A DNA stretch of 64,000 nucleotides from Kingdonia uniflora (GCA_014058105.1 JACGCM010000178.1:1-64000); one strand, 5' to 3'; positions 11,626 through 23,445 are shown, counted from the first letter of the stretch. Notes: a model not told the origin generated them from the sequence alone. Numbers and translations: made by a program.

Positions 11626-12186
11626 CCTCAGTGGAAACCTAACCTAGTTGATTGGAGATCCCATGATCTAGGTTCAATGGGACAACTAGTTGTGAGTTAC
11701 TCAACATGAGCACTGTGGAGATTTTAACTCCTGCCCGTTCCATGATGTGAACTGTGCAACCTGTCAGGTTTTTTCGGGTAAGTTCTCTGAACTTTTAATG
11801 ATTCCTATGACTTGTATTTACAAGTGGGGTACGACAGGGTACTCTTAATAGGCAATCACCTATGTGAGCATGAGGTGGGGCCGCTTCCATGTGAATTTTT
11901 AGGGCAAAATTCTCTAATAGTGCTTATGAATCCGGGATTTGTTCAGGGCCGAATTGAACACAACTGTTAGAGCCGATTGCATTTGGAATAGTACTGTATG
12001 AAGACTATTGTCTTGGTTTACACCAAAGCTGACAGTTCAAGACATATGTTCACTAATCAGCGTAAATCTAATAGTTTTTTACTAGAGAAGGTTCAAGTCC
12101 ACAAGGCACCTCTCTCGATGCAGGATCATTCCCTGATTTTCTCTGTTTTGTCTGAGTTTGTCTATTACAATTCAAATATGGGGGAT
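11626..12186 (+). other. Copia 3' untranslated region and polypurine tract
   Basis: Noncoding tail from the RNase H stop to the 3' LTR. It ends with AAATATGGGGGAT directly before the LTR, the expected plus-strand primer. The frame at 11998-12210 reads into the LTR and has no family match I recognise. Confidence 0.8.
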
Positions 12187-12919
12187 TGTTGGAAAATACA
12201 ATATGATTGATTTTTCCTTTAAGTTTGAATGGTAGAACTAAGTAGTTTTAGTCCCACATTGGATATGAAGGAATCACAACTTTCCCATATAAGTAAATCA
12301 AACACTTACTTTGTTGTAATGAGTGTGAGAGTTGGTGGGTCACACGCGCATGTGCGATATGTGCAGCCCATGTGCGCAAGCTAGCTTGGGTGCATGGGCT
12401 ACTCATGGGCTTGCTCGACCTAGGAAACCCGCTTATTATTATAAGTCTATGATTGGGCCTTGGGGCCTTGGGCTCATGGAGATTCCTTTAAACACTTAGT
12501 CACTTTTTGGGTTTGGGGTATCTCCAACAGACGCACCTTAAGGTGTGACTCTTGGTGAAGAGGCACTAACTTGAGGTGTGACTCTCGGTAAAAAGGCATT
12601 AACTTGAGGTGTGACTCTTGGTGAAGACTCACCTATGCTCTATATAACCCAATTTCATTTTCATTTATTATCATCAGTTTTTCAGATTTTTCTTGAGTCT
12701 TTTTACAAAGAGATAACAGGCGCAATCAAAGTTCGTTTGGCAGAAAGATAGAAGTGCTTTCTTCTTTCTGCGACTGATCGTTGTATCCTGGGAGATAGGG
12801 GCCTATATTCCTGCAAAGCACTGTGGCAGGGGCGAATCTGTCTTAAGGAGATAGTTTGTATACACTAGACTCGATCATCTCCTTAAGAGGTGTTGGTTTT
12901 TCATGCAGATAAGAGTACA
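12187..12919 (+). repeat. Copia 3' LTR (733 bp)
   Basis: Same ends as the 5' LTR but 44 bp longer. The excess is one additional 33-bp unit in the U3 repeat (three instead of two, about 12535-12632) and an 11-bp insertion (GGGCTACTCAT) near 12400. Followed by the target duplication GTTAA. Confidence 0.95.
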
Positions 12920-12924
12920 GTTAA

Positions 12925-13659
12925 TACATAATCGATACTGGTTTATACCACAAGACATCCAAACTGTCTTTAATTTTTTGCAGGTGGAGCTAACTACTAT
13001 CAACTTAGAGATACTTCCTGAGGATAAAGCTGTATGGAAGCCAAATATTAACAGTATTTTTTCTGCTGCTGCTTTCTCTTGGATTAGGTAAAAAAGGCCT
13101 AAGGCTTGGTGGCATTAGTGGAAATGGTATACTCCTATCTTACTAAAAATTGTAAATTTTGAATGGCGGCTTCTAAATAACATATTATTCACTGAAGCAG
13201 AACTACACAAAAGGGGAATAGTGATGGTCTATCATTGTTATATGTGCATCTCATCTAAAAAAAATACCGCCCATTTTTTCTGGGACTGTGTTGTTGCTAC
13301 TGTCATAAGAAAATGGTATTGTAATATGTTCAACTTACAAGATCAGGGTGCAACTGACTTCAGAACTCTGATGCTGTTCTGGGAAAATCTCAGTCCAATG
13401 CTGAATGAAATGTGAAAGTCTGTAATATTAATTACTGTATACCACATTTGGTTTACTAGAAATAGAAATTATGTTTTGTAACATTCATGTTCACTTACCA
13501 TATAGTCAGAGTAAGATTCAATCTGATTTGAAGGATAAGCCAACAAATTCTAAAGCTACAATTGTCAACACAAGCTCAGAGCTGCAGATTAAGGGGCCAG
13601 ATACAGTATACCAATTCAATCCTTATCATGCTACTGAATTCTACCAAAATATGGTACAG
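12925..13659 (+). pseudogene. LINE C-terminal zinc-binding region (zf-RVT), resumed
   Basis: The LINE coding sequence interrupted at 6950 resumes here. LEILPEDKAVWKPN, FSAAAFSWIR, VNFEWRLLNNILFTEAELHKRG, then MCISSKKNTAHFFWDC are the region typical of plant L1 proteins between RT and the C-terminus. There are several stops (e.g. after FSWIR) and frame shifts. Confidence 0.82.
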
Positions 13660-14105
13660 TCATAGTATACTGTGATGGGGCTTCTTATGGTAACCCAGGT
13701 AAAGGGGGTTGTGGAGCTATCTTTAAAGGCCATCTGGGAAAAGTGTTAGCTGTGATAGTCATTAACTTACCTATGACAACTTCTTACAATGTTGAAGGTA
13801 TAGCTGTGGTATAAGCGATTTAAAGAGCACTACAAATGGGGTACAATAAACTATGGATAACTGCAAATTCTACTATTGCTATTATACCTTTAGGACAACA
13901 CTATATCTTGGCACCATCTGGATAGTTGGGAATGGCTTCAAAAGAATATTCCTGATATGAGAGTAACTTTTGTTTGGAGAGAAATCAATTTCTTTGCTGA
14001 TGACGCAGCTAAGAGAGGGAGTAATCTAAAAGGTGGTGAAATTGAATGGCATATTTGGAGACTTACCTTTCTTACAAAATTGAAGAATCCTTATATGTAG
14101 TACTT
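13660..14105 (+). pseudogene. LINE RNase H domain
   Basis: CDGASYGNPGKGGCGAIF at about 13669 is the start of a plant LINE RNase H-like domain (first Asp). An MTTSYNVEGIAVV block supplies the Glu region. Further stops follow. The domain removes RNA from hybrids; in plant L1 elements it is a known C-terminal addition. The last residues (LKNPYM then stop) lie at about 14090. Confidence 0.8.
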
Positions 14106-14240
14106 TAGATTGGTGTAACTATAAGAGACAGCCGATGATTTAAAAGCTTCATAGGGTCTCTTATATTTTTATTTTCATTTTTTCCACTTTTGTAATATTC
14201 TTCCCCTGTATCCTTCTTTTTTCAAAAAATATAAAAAATC
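14106..14240 (+). other. LINE 3' untranslated tail
   Basis: A T-rich stretch follows the RNase H stop and ends in an A-rich run (CAAAAAATATAAAAAATC, about 14224-14241), consistent with a degraded LINE 3' end. No matching target duplication could be fixed because the 5' end is lost. Confidence 0.5.
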
Positions 14241-15534
14241 TCTACTTACCTAGCGACAAAAAAAACTTGCGTTTATGCTATAATGTGGGTATCACTCAAA
14301 AGACAGCTAGACTATTGTATGTGTTGTGATTTATAAAATGCTGCGATTTTAATTAAACCAAAAATGGCTTGCAACACACACTACAAACACTAAAATGCCC
14401 CACTATTAGCCAACTTAATAGTAAATTGGGATGAGTTGAAAACCTTTTACCTGCAGTAAATGTTTTTGGTAAACAAATGCACTAGTTGCAATATGTTGCC
14501 TTTCCAATTTCTCAACTAAGAAATACTCAAAATGTGAAGCTACATAAACATTAGAATCTTCTAAACACTAGCAAGTAGCTGGATTAATTAGGATCATAAA
14601 TCCAGGCGATATATCTATATATTAAACAAAACACATTGATATAATAAGAGATACATATTCATTTCACCTAGTATTGTACTACAGTCAATTTTGATCATCG
14701 TTCCTACACATTAATATAAACTCTGATGACTACAACTATACACATTGGGTATTATTGGCACCCTAATTACGAAAATATGGTATTAACGGCTTATTACTCA
14801 TCAACATCATTAACAATTCAAACTTTTAAGAAGACATAATAGTATATAATTTTGAAGTAACGCAACTAACTGGTATATTCTTAGAGTGTTAATCTTTTGA
14901 ATAATAATTAAGCATGATACTCTTATCTATAACATATCAAAAGGGAAACATAATATTAAGTAAAAAAAAAAGGATTTAAATACCTAATAGCTTTTCAATA
15001 AAAACTTCCTTACATCTGCGAAAAAGAAATAAAAGAACATCCAAAGAAAAATCATAAAATCAAGCATACAATAATAAATAATTCAAGAGAAACATGATGT
15101 AGAGTGAAGGAATGGCAAAAGAAAAATCATACAACCATAGTGAATTTGAGAGAACCCAAACCAAGTTTAAATACCCAAATTATAAATACCTAGAACTTGA
15201 AGGATTTAATTCCGGTTTGCAAATTCTAGGCTTCATTCAACCCAGTGAATTCACTCGAGCAAATCGATTTAGAGAAACATAAAGAGATATGCCTTTAGAG
15301 CTTTAACACACAGAGATGCCATGGCTCTCGTCGATCAATCAGAAAATTGAAACTTACCTTCGTGAGATTTGAGATTCTGAGAGAGAGAAAGAGAGATAAG
15401 GCTAAAAATTTTGTAGAGAATTTTGACTGCTTTATAGGGATTTAGAAATTTCAAACCCTTAAAACTACTAAATTTGGAAAGATAGAGTCTAAAATGAGGG
15501 ATATTTAACTTCTAAATTTAGGATCAGCATTTCA
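14241..15534. other. AT-rich spacer; possible minus-strand exon/intron border
   Basis: No supported coding region. On the minus strand near 15350-15400 a CT-rich stretch is followed by CGAAGGTAAGTTTC, which looks like a 5' UTR exon and a splice donor. No downstream exons are identified. It could be the start of a transposon or host transcript. Confidence 0.35.
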
Positions 15535-15714
15535 AAATTTTGAAGCCACGGTTTGGACCACGAACATGAATAAGTGTCACCAGCGAAAAATATGTATGTC
15601 TTTAGCCACGAATTTTGTGGTTTGGCGATGGTTAGGGTTGTTATATTTAGCTACTATTGTCACTGTGACCATAACTAATATAGACCGTGGCCATAAGTCC
15701 ATTTTCTAGTAGTA
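15535..15714 (-). mobile_element. Possible CACTA-type transposon end
   Basis: The minus strand reads TACTACTAGAAAATGG from about 15714, one base different from the frequent CACTACTAGAAAA terminus of plant CACTA elements. Inside it short repeats resembling GGCCACGG and TCGTGGCTA recur in both orientations (15545-15690), like CACTA subterminal repeats. I did not find the other terminus or a transposase. Confidence 0.35.
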
Positions 15715-16815
15715 GCTAATCTATCATTTCCCCCAATAATATATCCTTTTCTTTTGCTGGGTATTTTTCATTAATAGCTAAAATGACTGATGTTCTTCTA
15801 GGGGTAAAAATCTAGTTCCTAACTGAAATCTACTACATAAATGGAATTCCCAGGGTTTATATATTGTGGTATCGCCCCCTTTATCATGCCATGAGATATG
15901 ACCTACTATAGAATTTCTGTGAATATAGGTTTGAGAGGGTATCTTGGAAATGATTCCCACCATGTTATCTAAATTTAACTTTGATTCTGAAGGCTTGCAA
16001 CTCTTAATCCTATTTTTTGCAAATTATCTCTCCCCCCGCCCCCTGATAGACCCCTATTGTGCGGTCAGTGTTAGACTTAGAGAAAAAAATTAAGATGATC
16101 TTCCATTTTCTAATGTTATTTAACATATAAGAAGCCAGGGAGAACTACTGGAAATATTTATTAGAAGTGTACAACTGTTAATAATATTTATTTTCTCCTT
16201 CATTCTTATGAAAATTTCTACTTTGGTAGAGTTTGCTAACCATATATGATATAAATAAAAACTAACCACTAGTAAGTTGTTGCAAAATCCCAAAAAATAT
16301 TTCTTATATTACAAGGAACGTTAATTTTTGTTTTCGATACAATGATATATTAGTATAGGTTCAGTTGATGGATGGGTGTTTCGGACGTTTGTTCCTTGCA
16401 TTTGATTTTTTCCTACTACAAAGACAAAGATATATATAAAGGGTGATTCCCTGATTCTAGCACACTTTTTAGGTTTACGTCACACTTCCTTCCTTTAAAC
16501 CTTGTCAAACATGATATCTAGTATTTACAAATGAATTTAGATAAAATACTTGGCAATATGGTCTTTCGAAACATTGATCTTGGTTTTGTATATAACCTTT
16601 GATAGATAATACATATAAGTAATTTAATTAACATTTTTTTCATAATTTGTTTGTATCAACGTGGTGATACTGGAGAATTGCTTTTCTTTTTATTATGACA
16701 ATTGCTCTTAGTAACTCTTAATTAATTAGATTTGTAGCGTGGTAGTTTTGTTTTATTTCTTTGGTGTGATTTGTAGATGCACCTATGTTTCGTTATGTTA
16801 ATTATAGTCCAAACT
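15715..16815. other. Spacer, nothing recognised
   Basis: AT-rich sequence without coding similarity or paired repeats that I could detect. The 61-codon minus-strand frame at 15778-15963 has no recognisable motif. Confidence 0.5.
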
Positions 16816-17064
16816 GTTAGGAGTTGGGTCCAAGCCCAAGCTAGGATCCCAACAGGATTGGGGTATCCTATAAAGACTCCTAGCAAACCCATAGGCCCAA
16901 TAGGGTTATGGGGAGAGTTAGAGTAGAATAGGGAATCCTTCTGGGTTGTCTATATATATCATTATACTATGTACAAAGAGCACAGTTATGATAATCAATA
17001 AATCTCTTTCTCTCTTGTTTATGCTTTAGTATTATTCTATTCTAGAATATTGATCATATCCCAA
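16816..17064 (+). repeat. 5' LTR of the second copia element
   Basis: Starts TGTTAGGAGTTGGG, contains CTATATATATC (about 16950) as a TATA candidate and AATAAA (about 16997). The inferred end is just before TCGTTATCAGCAC, which resembles the copia primer site TGGTATCAGAGC. The 3' boundary is inferred because no second LTR exists. Confidence 0.6.
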
Positions 17065-18671
17065 CTCGTTATCAGCACGCAAGCTCTAGAACGAGGAGAG
17101 CAAATATTTACGTCTAATAAGAAATTTCGCGGAAACCAAGCGATCAGGAGAAGAGGTATTTTACATTTTTTTTATAGCTATATTAAGATCTGTAATATAT
17201 CATGGATCAGCATGTTACGAAAGCCTATTTTTTCCCTATTTTTTTTGAATTAAAAATTAGGGCTTTTAGTGTTTTTTACCCTTGTTAAAAGATTATCTTT
17301 CATTGTGGAGATCGGATTGAGGCGAGACCACATCGGTTGGATAGCATACTCCGAGAGATTTCCAACGATATATGGCACATCTCTGGGAAATGCCCTAATC
17401 ACCGGGAATAACTCGCTGAAATTAGGCAATTTCACGGCCAAAAACAGTGTTTTTTTGGTCGCTGACGTCATCATTTTTTATAAATATTATTTTTTTCAAA
17501 TTTTTATTATTATTTATGACGTCATCGTTATCCATAGTGACATCAGCAGTCACACGTGTTGAGGACGCATGGCCGGACGCCAGAATCTCGACGGATATTT
17601 GGTCGGAAATGTTCGCCTGCCGGTAGCCGAAATATTCTTCCCGTTGACTAGAATATTCCTTGCCCTCACCGGATCAGTGTACGTGTGTGACACGTGCGAT
17701 GAGTATAACACGTGCAGTGTATATGCGGGGCAGATGTGACAGAGTCAGACTGGTTCATAGTCAACCCGGTCCAAGCCTTAACCCAGACCGAGTCAGACCG
17801 GTCCAGACAATAAAACGACTTTAAATAGCCTAATTTTTTTTGAAAAATTCCTATTGACTAGACCTACCCCTTGGGGGACCCATTTTGATTTTTTTAAATT
17901 TTTTTGGGAAAATGTGTCTCATATAGGAATATTGGCCCACTTATATGTGATATAAGTACATGGAGTAATACATATTTAAGTATCTTTACAATAGTTAATA
18001 GGATATTACTGGTATGCTCCTAGGATACTAATTATAATAATCAGGGATCAAAAATAATATGAAACCAAGACTTATTTAGTATACGACTGTGAGTTATATC
18101 TAAATCACAGTTAATTATCAAGGAACAAATTTTTTGTATCTAGGTGCAATTAGATGTTACAAGATAAAATCTAGAGGTATATAAGCATTAATAACAACCT
18201 ATAGTACCCTCGAATGTTAGTTCAATGACAGGCTTAATCAACCTATCTTGTGAACCCAGCTGACTTCGGGATGGGACCACTTGTTAGCTAAACATTTAAT
18301 ACCCCTCATATTCGTAGTAAATAAATCATTTGGCTTGGATTTACATACTTTTCTAGAAATTGAGGGCTTAGAACACCTTAGTTCTCAGAATAAGGTAAGC
18401 ACACATTTAGTGGTTTTGAATAACAATCTTGACTAAGATTCTATTAAAACGGACACTTAAAATTAAGATCGTCATTTTTTTTACGGGGTAAAATTTATGA
18501 TTTAATTATTATAAAAGAATTTCATGAAATCTAGAATATGAACAGGGTTCACCTATAATATGATTGGGAATTATTTCTTAGCTTTATTCTAAGTACTATG
18601 ATATGTCTTTAATGTAATTAATATATTTATCAAGAATTGTCTCTTATTCCAATCTATATCTTGCATTATCG
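17065..18671 (+). other. Long leader of the second copia element
   Basis: About 1.6 kb separates the primer-like site from the gag ATG. Part of it (17831-18135) is repeated at the window start (1-360), showing it belongs to a dispersed family. Short open frames here show no recognised motif. Confidence 0.55.
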
Positions 18672-19540
18672 ATGTCTGCGATACTCAACAATGTTGAATT
18701 TCTATCATTGCTGCTCACTGGAGCTAATTACCTCCCTTGGTGCATTGACGCTGACATATTCTTGAAGTTTTTTGGTCTGCTGAAGACCATCATCACTGGC
18801 AACAAGGAAGAACCTATGGACAAAGCAAAGGCTTTGTTTATCCTCCGTCATCATATTCAGGATGACCTGAAGACTGAATACCTCAACCAAGATAAACCAG
18901 CTGACCTATGGGCAAGCTTGCAGGGGAGTTATGGTCATCATAAGACTATTATGCTCCCAAAAACTATGCACCAATGAAACAACCTTAGGTTCCATGATTT
19001 TACGACGGTCGCTGATTACAACTCAGCAGTCCATAAAATTACTTATATACTTTAGCTATGTGTGAAGAAGGTCATTGATGCTGAAATGATAGAGAAGACT
19101 CTATCAACCTTCCATGCAAGTAATATTGCTATTCAGAGGCAATATCGACGAGAGTACATGAAGACTCATGAACCCTTGATTCAGGCACTGCTCCTCTCTG
19201 AGCAGAACGATGAACTTCTAATAAAGAATCATGTTATACGGCCCTCTGGGAGTGCGTCATTGCCTGTGTCAAACAATGTTTAGTTTCGGGGAAACAACTC
19301 TACATGTCAGGGACAAAGATATGGATGGGATAGGAGAGGCTACCAGGGATACAGGAAGGGTGTGAACCAGAAACCCTTTTGCCCTAGGAGAGGTAAAGGA
19401 TTTAAGAAATCCTGGACACCAGACAATGGAAAAAAGGAAAATAAGACTGATCAGGGATCTACTTGCTTTAACTACGGTGATACAGGACACTGGGCACGAG
19501 AGTACCTTGCACCATGGGTGGCTGCCAGTGACAGAATTTG
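18672..19540 (+). pseudogene. Copia gag, second family
   Basis: MSAILNNVEFLSLLLTGANY starts the copia-type N-terminal gag region; LFILRHHIQDDLKTEYLN and LWASLQGSYGHHKTIMLP follow. After a stop at 18975 the protein continues in other frames (AEMIEKTLSTFHASNIAIQ at about 19080, LLSEQNDELLIKNH at about 19198). A zinc knuckle remnant reads CFNYGDTGHWAREY at about 19468, where two of the three cysteines have become Tyr, which would abolish zinc binding. Confidence 0.85.
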
Positions 19541-20449
19541 AACCCTCCAGGCCGTTGTTGACAGTGACTCTGCCCCTCTAGAGTTTACAGTGTCAGACTT
19601 CTTTGACGACACAAATACCGTCATGGATCAACATACGGAGTAATCCGCAATAATATCTCAGCAGACATGTGATATCACATTAGAGAGAGCACTAGTAGTT
19701 TCTTTTCTAGATAGACTTAATTTTCTTTTTTGTTGTCAATATTTTTTATTTTGCTGGGAACATATCATTTATATTTCAATAAAGTGCTCGTGACATACAT
19801 ACGATTTCTTTTGTTCTAATACATTGTGATTATTCGAATTTATTACTTGGAAAGTAGTTAAATTATATGTATGATAGTTGATCTACTATATACAACCTGC
19901 CTATGGATCTCTCTGCTCATTGAGCATGACCGATAATCGGATGAGTGGCGGCATATGTCTAAGAGACATTTAGTACCACACACTCGATCCTTTTGCGTAT
20001 GCATATATTTATTGTCTAACCTTGTACATTGGGGATGGCACAAATATCATTGGCATGGCCAACATGATAGAACGCACTGAGTGTGTTATGTTATTACTCT
20101 CTACAGGTACGATACATGGTATCTAGTTCACTTTATAAACTCGTAAATCTAGCCAGATTTTACTAAGTTTAGGGAGATACATGATTATTCTTATCACGTA
20201 ATGACTATCGGAAAAAATGACAGACCTGGTTTTGTGCATTTACTTCATATCTAAAGGTTAGAGCACGCTATTAGAACAATTTTCAATATACTCCTCAGGG
20301 CTCAGATAGTGAGGAGGATTATCAGGATTGCATCTCAATCTTCCTTACATGGAGAGAAGATCCAGAGAGTATATGTGTAACGATTGCTTTCGAGGAAAGT
20401 CAAGTATTTCATCCTAGTATGACCAATGTAGAGTGGGATTTTCAGCCTT
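19541..20449 (+). other. Degraded protease/pre-integrase stretch
   Basis: By position this should hold the protease and GAG-pre-integrase segment. Only weak fragments can be read (e.g. CLWISLLIEHD near 19908), and no DTG motif was found. Treated as decayed element sequence. Confidence 0.4.
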
Positions 20450-21215
20450 TGCTCCAATCGCATCCATGAAGACCCATGTGGACCTTTCCATCCACATAAT
20501 GGCACACTTAAATATTTATGGTCATAAATAATTCATCTCGGAGATGGTTCTAGCAATGCAACGTTGGCGCAACTTCTCACTTAGATTATTCGATCGCAGG
20601 CTTAGTTCCTAGATTAACCGATCAAAGTCAATCGATGCGACTTGACGGGGGCTTGGTAGTTGGACTCACAGGCTTTTGATAATTATTTTACTGCTAAAAA
20701 GGATAGATGATTGAGCATCGCGAGTACCCTATACATACCCAACTCGGGATTGGCGGAGAACCTAATCAAACAATTTCGGATACTCGCTAGGCCACTCTTA
20801 TAACGATCACAGCTTCCAGCTAGTATGTGGGATATCCAATCTTGCTCCCATAACACTGATTAGGGTTCATCCCTAAGCAAATCATCATATTATTTTTTCC
20901 CAAAAGTGACTAGTAACGGGGTTGAAGCCAAGTGTTGCTCATCGCCAAACATTTGGATGTTCCGTACAGGTGCCAATCATACCAAAATGTATGAAGATGG
21001 GACCCTCAACGTCGGTCTGGTATTATGTGGGTTATGATTTGCATTTATCATTGGATATTTGGACCCATTGGCAACGAATATCCTGCAGGGCAGTTAATTA
21101 TCACTTTGATGAGATAATATTCCCAACATTAGGGAGAGATATGACAGTCAATGTTGAGGATGTTTTCAAGAGGTTTTGGAAAACACCATCGTTGTCTCAT
21201 CTAGATCCCTTTACA
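20450..21215 (+). pseudogene. Copia integrase remnant, second family
   Basis: CGPFHPHNGTLKY (about 20479) marks the start of the core; SQAFDNYF and AENLIKQFRILARPLL (about 20760) fit the region around the catalytic Glu. The C-terminal piece in the frame at 20922-21218 contains YVGYDLHLS and YHFDEIIFPTLGRD, matching the copia block usually ending in FDE..FP.LGG. Frame changes and stops are frequent. Confidence 0.75.
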
Positions 21216-22029
21216 TAAGCTAGGAGACAATAAGGTTCAATGGATTACAAACCTCCAATATGTCACAAATGATTTGCTGGACGCATTCATAGGCACTATT
21301 GAAGTACCACAAATATATATACCTGCAAGTAATACACCTACACAGCAGAACTTTCCGGGGGAACTAATACCACAGCAGAACGTTCTAGGGGAATTAGTAC
21401 TGGAAAGGAATCTGAGGCTCACGCTTAGTACAGAGTACCGTTGGATGAAAGTATTCTGAGCTGGGGAGCTGTAGAGTAAGGGACAAATATGACTAATGGT
21501 GTAGTCGGTTCATCGAGGATGGAACCACCCATTGACGAGGCAATAGTAGCTACGGGACTAGTTGATGCATTACGAGACTACCCCGGCGTGGCACATACGT
21601 ATGATAATGATAAGATATTGATCTATTAAATGTTTGTAATTGCACAACGTAGGATCGTTCAGTAGAGATGAGTCGACAAGGTATCCATATCCGTTCCTTT
21701 GCTCGCCATCAAAGATGAAGATTCAGAGCTACTAATTGAAAATAATTATATGTTGTTATACATTGGCAAAAGTGGGCATCTGGAATCTAAGCGGAGCTCA
21801 GCTTTCTAGCATAATACAAAATGATACAATTGATCCTATCGGTCATAAATGGGAAAGGTACGATAACACAATTAACTAGGAAAATAATTTGGTCAAGGAA
21901 AGACTAGTTTCCCAGGAAATCGTTGAGAAATCTGGTATCGATTACAGTATGACCAATTACCCAGTTATGGACGTTATAATGTTTAAGTACAGATCAGTCC
22001 GTGAAGTTGTCGAGAGCAAGCTAGACATG
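21216..22029 (+). other. Linker between integrase and RT of the second copia element
   Basis: Low-complexity linker remnant. Two imperfect copies of a roughly 30-bp unit (CAGCAGAACtTTCCGGGGGA and CAGCAGAACGTTCTAGGGGA) stand at 21342-21404. No domain is readable. Confidence 0.4.
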
Positions 22030-22290
22030 TGTCTAATGTAAATACCGCATATCTATAAGGGAAACTAGAAACAAATATATACATGAAGCAACCTGGGAAG
22101 GTATAAGCTTTTGGAAGCAACCAATCCCGACACACGAGGTGTATACGTAATAAAACTGGAAAAATTATTGTTGACTTGAAGTAATTGGGGCCCATGAGAC
22201 ATAGGAAGTTGACTGAGTATTTGAAGGTCGGGGAAAATGCAAATATCTCTATTTGTCCATGCGTTCTTATTGGGAACCTTCATTATTAAC
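22030..22290 (+). pseudogene. Copia reverse transcriptase remnant, second family
   Basis: NTAYLYGKLETNIYMKQPG (about 22038) corresponds to the copia RT segment holding the first catalytic region. A later frame reads KLEKLLLT then SNWGPMRHRKLTEYLK and NISICPCVLIG, the family's YGLKQ..RMWY..LSEYL and CPCVF block. The YVDD motif and RNase H are absent. The element ends here, about 1.1 kb before element A. Confidence 0.75.
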
Positions 22291-22300
22291 TCTAATAATG

Positions 22301-23080
22301 TACACCTGCTTCGAACTAATTGACTATGTCGAGTGGATATAAAATAGTTTGCAATGTCAAAATCAAAATTTCAAAAACTTAGATAATTACAAATTTTTTC
22401 TCTCTCTTCTATTTTTTTTCTTTGAATTGTTACAATCGTGAAATTGTATGGTCCTCTCACTTCATTAGTGGAAGGAATTCAACCCCACTGGCATTTTGAA
22501 GACAAGCCCTTATGGCAAGAATAGTTTCTTGAGGTCTATTTTGAATAAGTGATGTACATTATCATCATATTAGTAGTGAAGACATTATGTTGCTTTGTAG
22601 GTATTACTTTCTACTTAAGTCTGGCTACCGTTATAAGGAGGTTGCAGGAACCTTTCTATCTTAAATTTTATTTTTTCTGATTATTTCAAATATGCTATAT
22701 TCTGCAACACAATTAGAGTTATCCAGGCTAAGTTTATGTCGGTACAAAAGCCTTAATTTGCAAAGTTTGGCTTAATTGATAATTTCGGGTGCTTGAAACT
22801 TATAAGTCTCATACAATATCAAAATACCTAATTACTATAAATGAGCTTATCCAAGTTATCTTTTCTTTATGTGTAGATCCAAATATATAGATAAAGGTCA
22901 TTTAGCCCTAAACTAAACACTATTATGGACGTGATTATTTTGGGAAGCTCTATAAGATATTATAAATATTTTATTGCGTGCCTTGACCCCATTTATTACA
23001 TGATAGGGAGAAAGGTTTTTTCTATGTTGTTTCACTTCTTCACTTGTTATACAAAACTTGCTTTCAAGGAAAAAATATAA
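22301..23080. other. Spacer
   Basis: AT-rich sequence with no supported gene. It separates the copia remnant from the promoter-like region at 23084. Confidence 0.5.
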
Positions 23081-23083
23081 AAA

Positions 23084-23182
23084 TGGGCTTCAGGTGGCAT
23101 GCTTAGGTGGGAAAAATAAATATCAAGCCCATTACACTTCTTTTTGCTCGAAGCCCAACTCATTAGTAACCCTAAATATATA
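23084..23182 (+). promoter_or_regulatory. Promoter with site II motifs, telo-box and TATA
   Basis: TGGGCT at 23084 and its complement AGCCCA at 23126 and 23152 are plant site II elements. AACCCTAAA at 23168-23176 is a telo-box, overlapping a TATA-like AATATATAT. This combination is characteristic of plant housekeeping and translation-related promoters. The spacing to the ATG at 23326 (about 145 bases) suits a 5' UTR. Which gene it belonged to cannot be told. Confidence 0.55.
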
Positions 23183-23325
23183 TCCTTTAAATCAAACACC
23201 TTCTAAGCTTCATAAAACTCGTATTGATCGCACTAACTATATCCCTTTTACACCCTATCTATCTTCAACTAAGATTGACAGAAACTGATCAAATCCCAAT
23301 TGTGATTCTTAAAGCGACTACCACC

Positions 23326-23344
23326 ATGTCCTCTTCTAGTGAAG
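23326..23344 (+). pseudogene. Orphan first coding exon (MSSSSE...)
   Basis: ACCACCATG gives a good plant start context. The frame encodes MSSSSE plus one base of the next codon and then meets GTAATT, a plausible splice donor at 23345. Gypsy element A begins 101 bases later, at 23446, within the supposed intron. No later exon is seen in the window, so this may be a gene split or displaced by the insertion. A chance ATG cannot be excluded; the promoter motifs upstream raise the odds. Confidence 0.4.
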
Positions 23345-23445
23345 GTAATTATTTTTCCATATCAGATTGCATTTATTGTTCCATTTTTAATTTTTTTCGA
23401 AATTTTTCTGATCGAGTGTAAATCAAGTAATAAGTTAGTAATTAT

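Larger units (their letters stand above)
6951..12919 (+). mobile_element. Ty1/copia LTR retrotransposon inserted in a LINE
   Basis: A complete-length element of 5,969 bp with LTRs of 689 and 733 bp, both starting TGTTGGAAAATAC and ending AAGAGTACA. The target duplication GTTAA is perfect at 6946-6950 and 12920-12924. Domain order is gag, protease, integrase, reverse transcriptase, RNase H, the copia order (integrase before RT). About eight in-frame stops and one frameshift inactivate it. The two LTRs differ by only a few percent by eye plus two indels, so this insertion looks younger than gypsy element B. Confidence 0.97.
16816..22300 (+). mobile_element. Second Ty1/copia element, heavily decayed
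   Basis: Begins with an LTR-like segment (TGTTAGGAGTTGGG), then a primer-site-like TCGTTATCAGCAC, a 1.6-kb leader, gag, integrase and a short RT remnant in copia order. The protein pieces match a different copia family from the one at 6951. No second LTR appears before 23445, so the 3' end is lost or beyond recognition. Many stops and frame changes. Confidence 0.8.

Noticed and set aside
17050..17562. Short frames in the second copia leader on both strands
   Set aside because: Low complexity and no family match; they overlap each other and the leader repeat.
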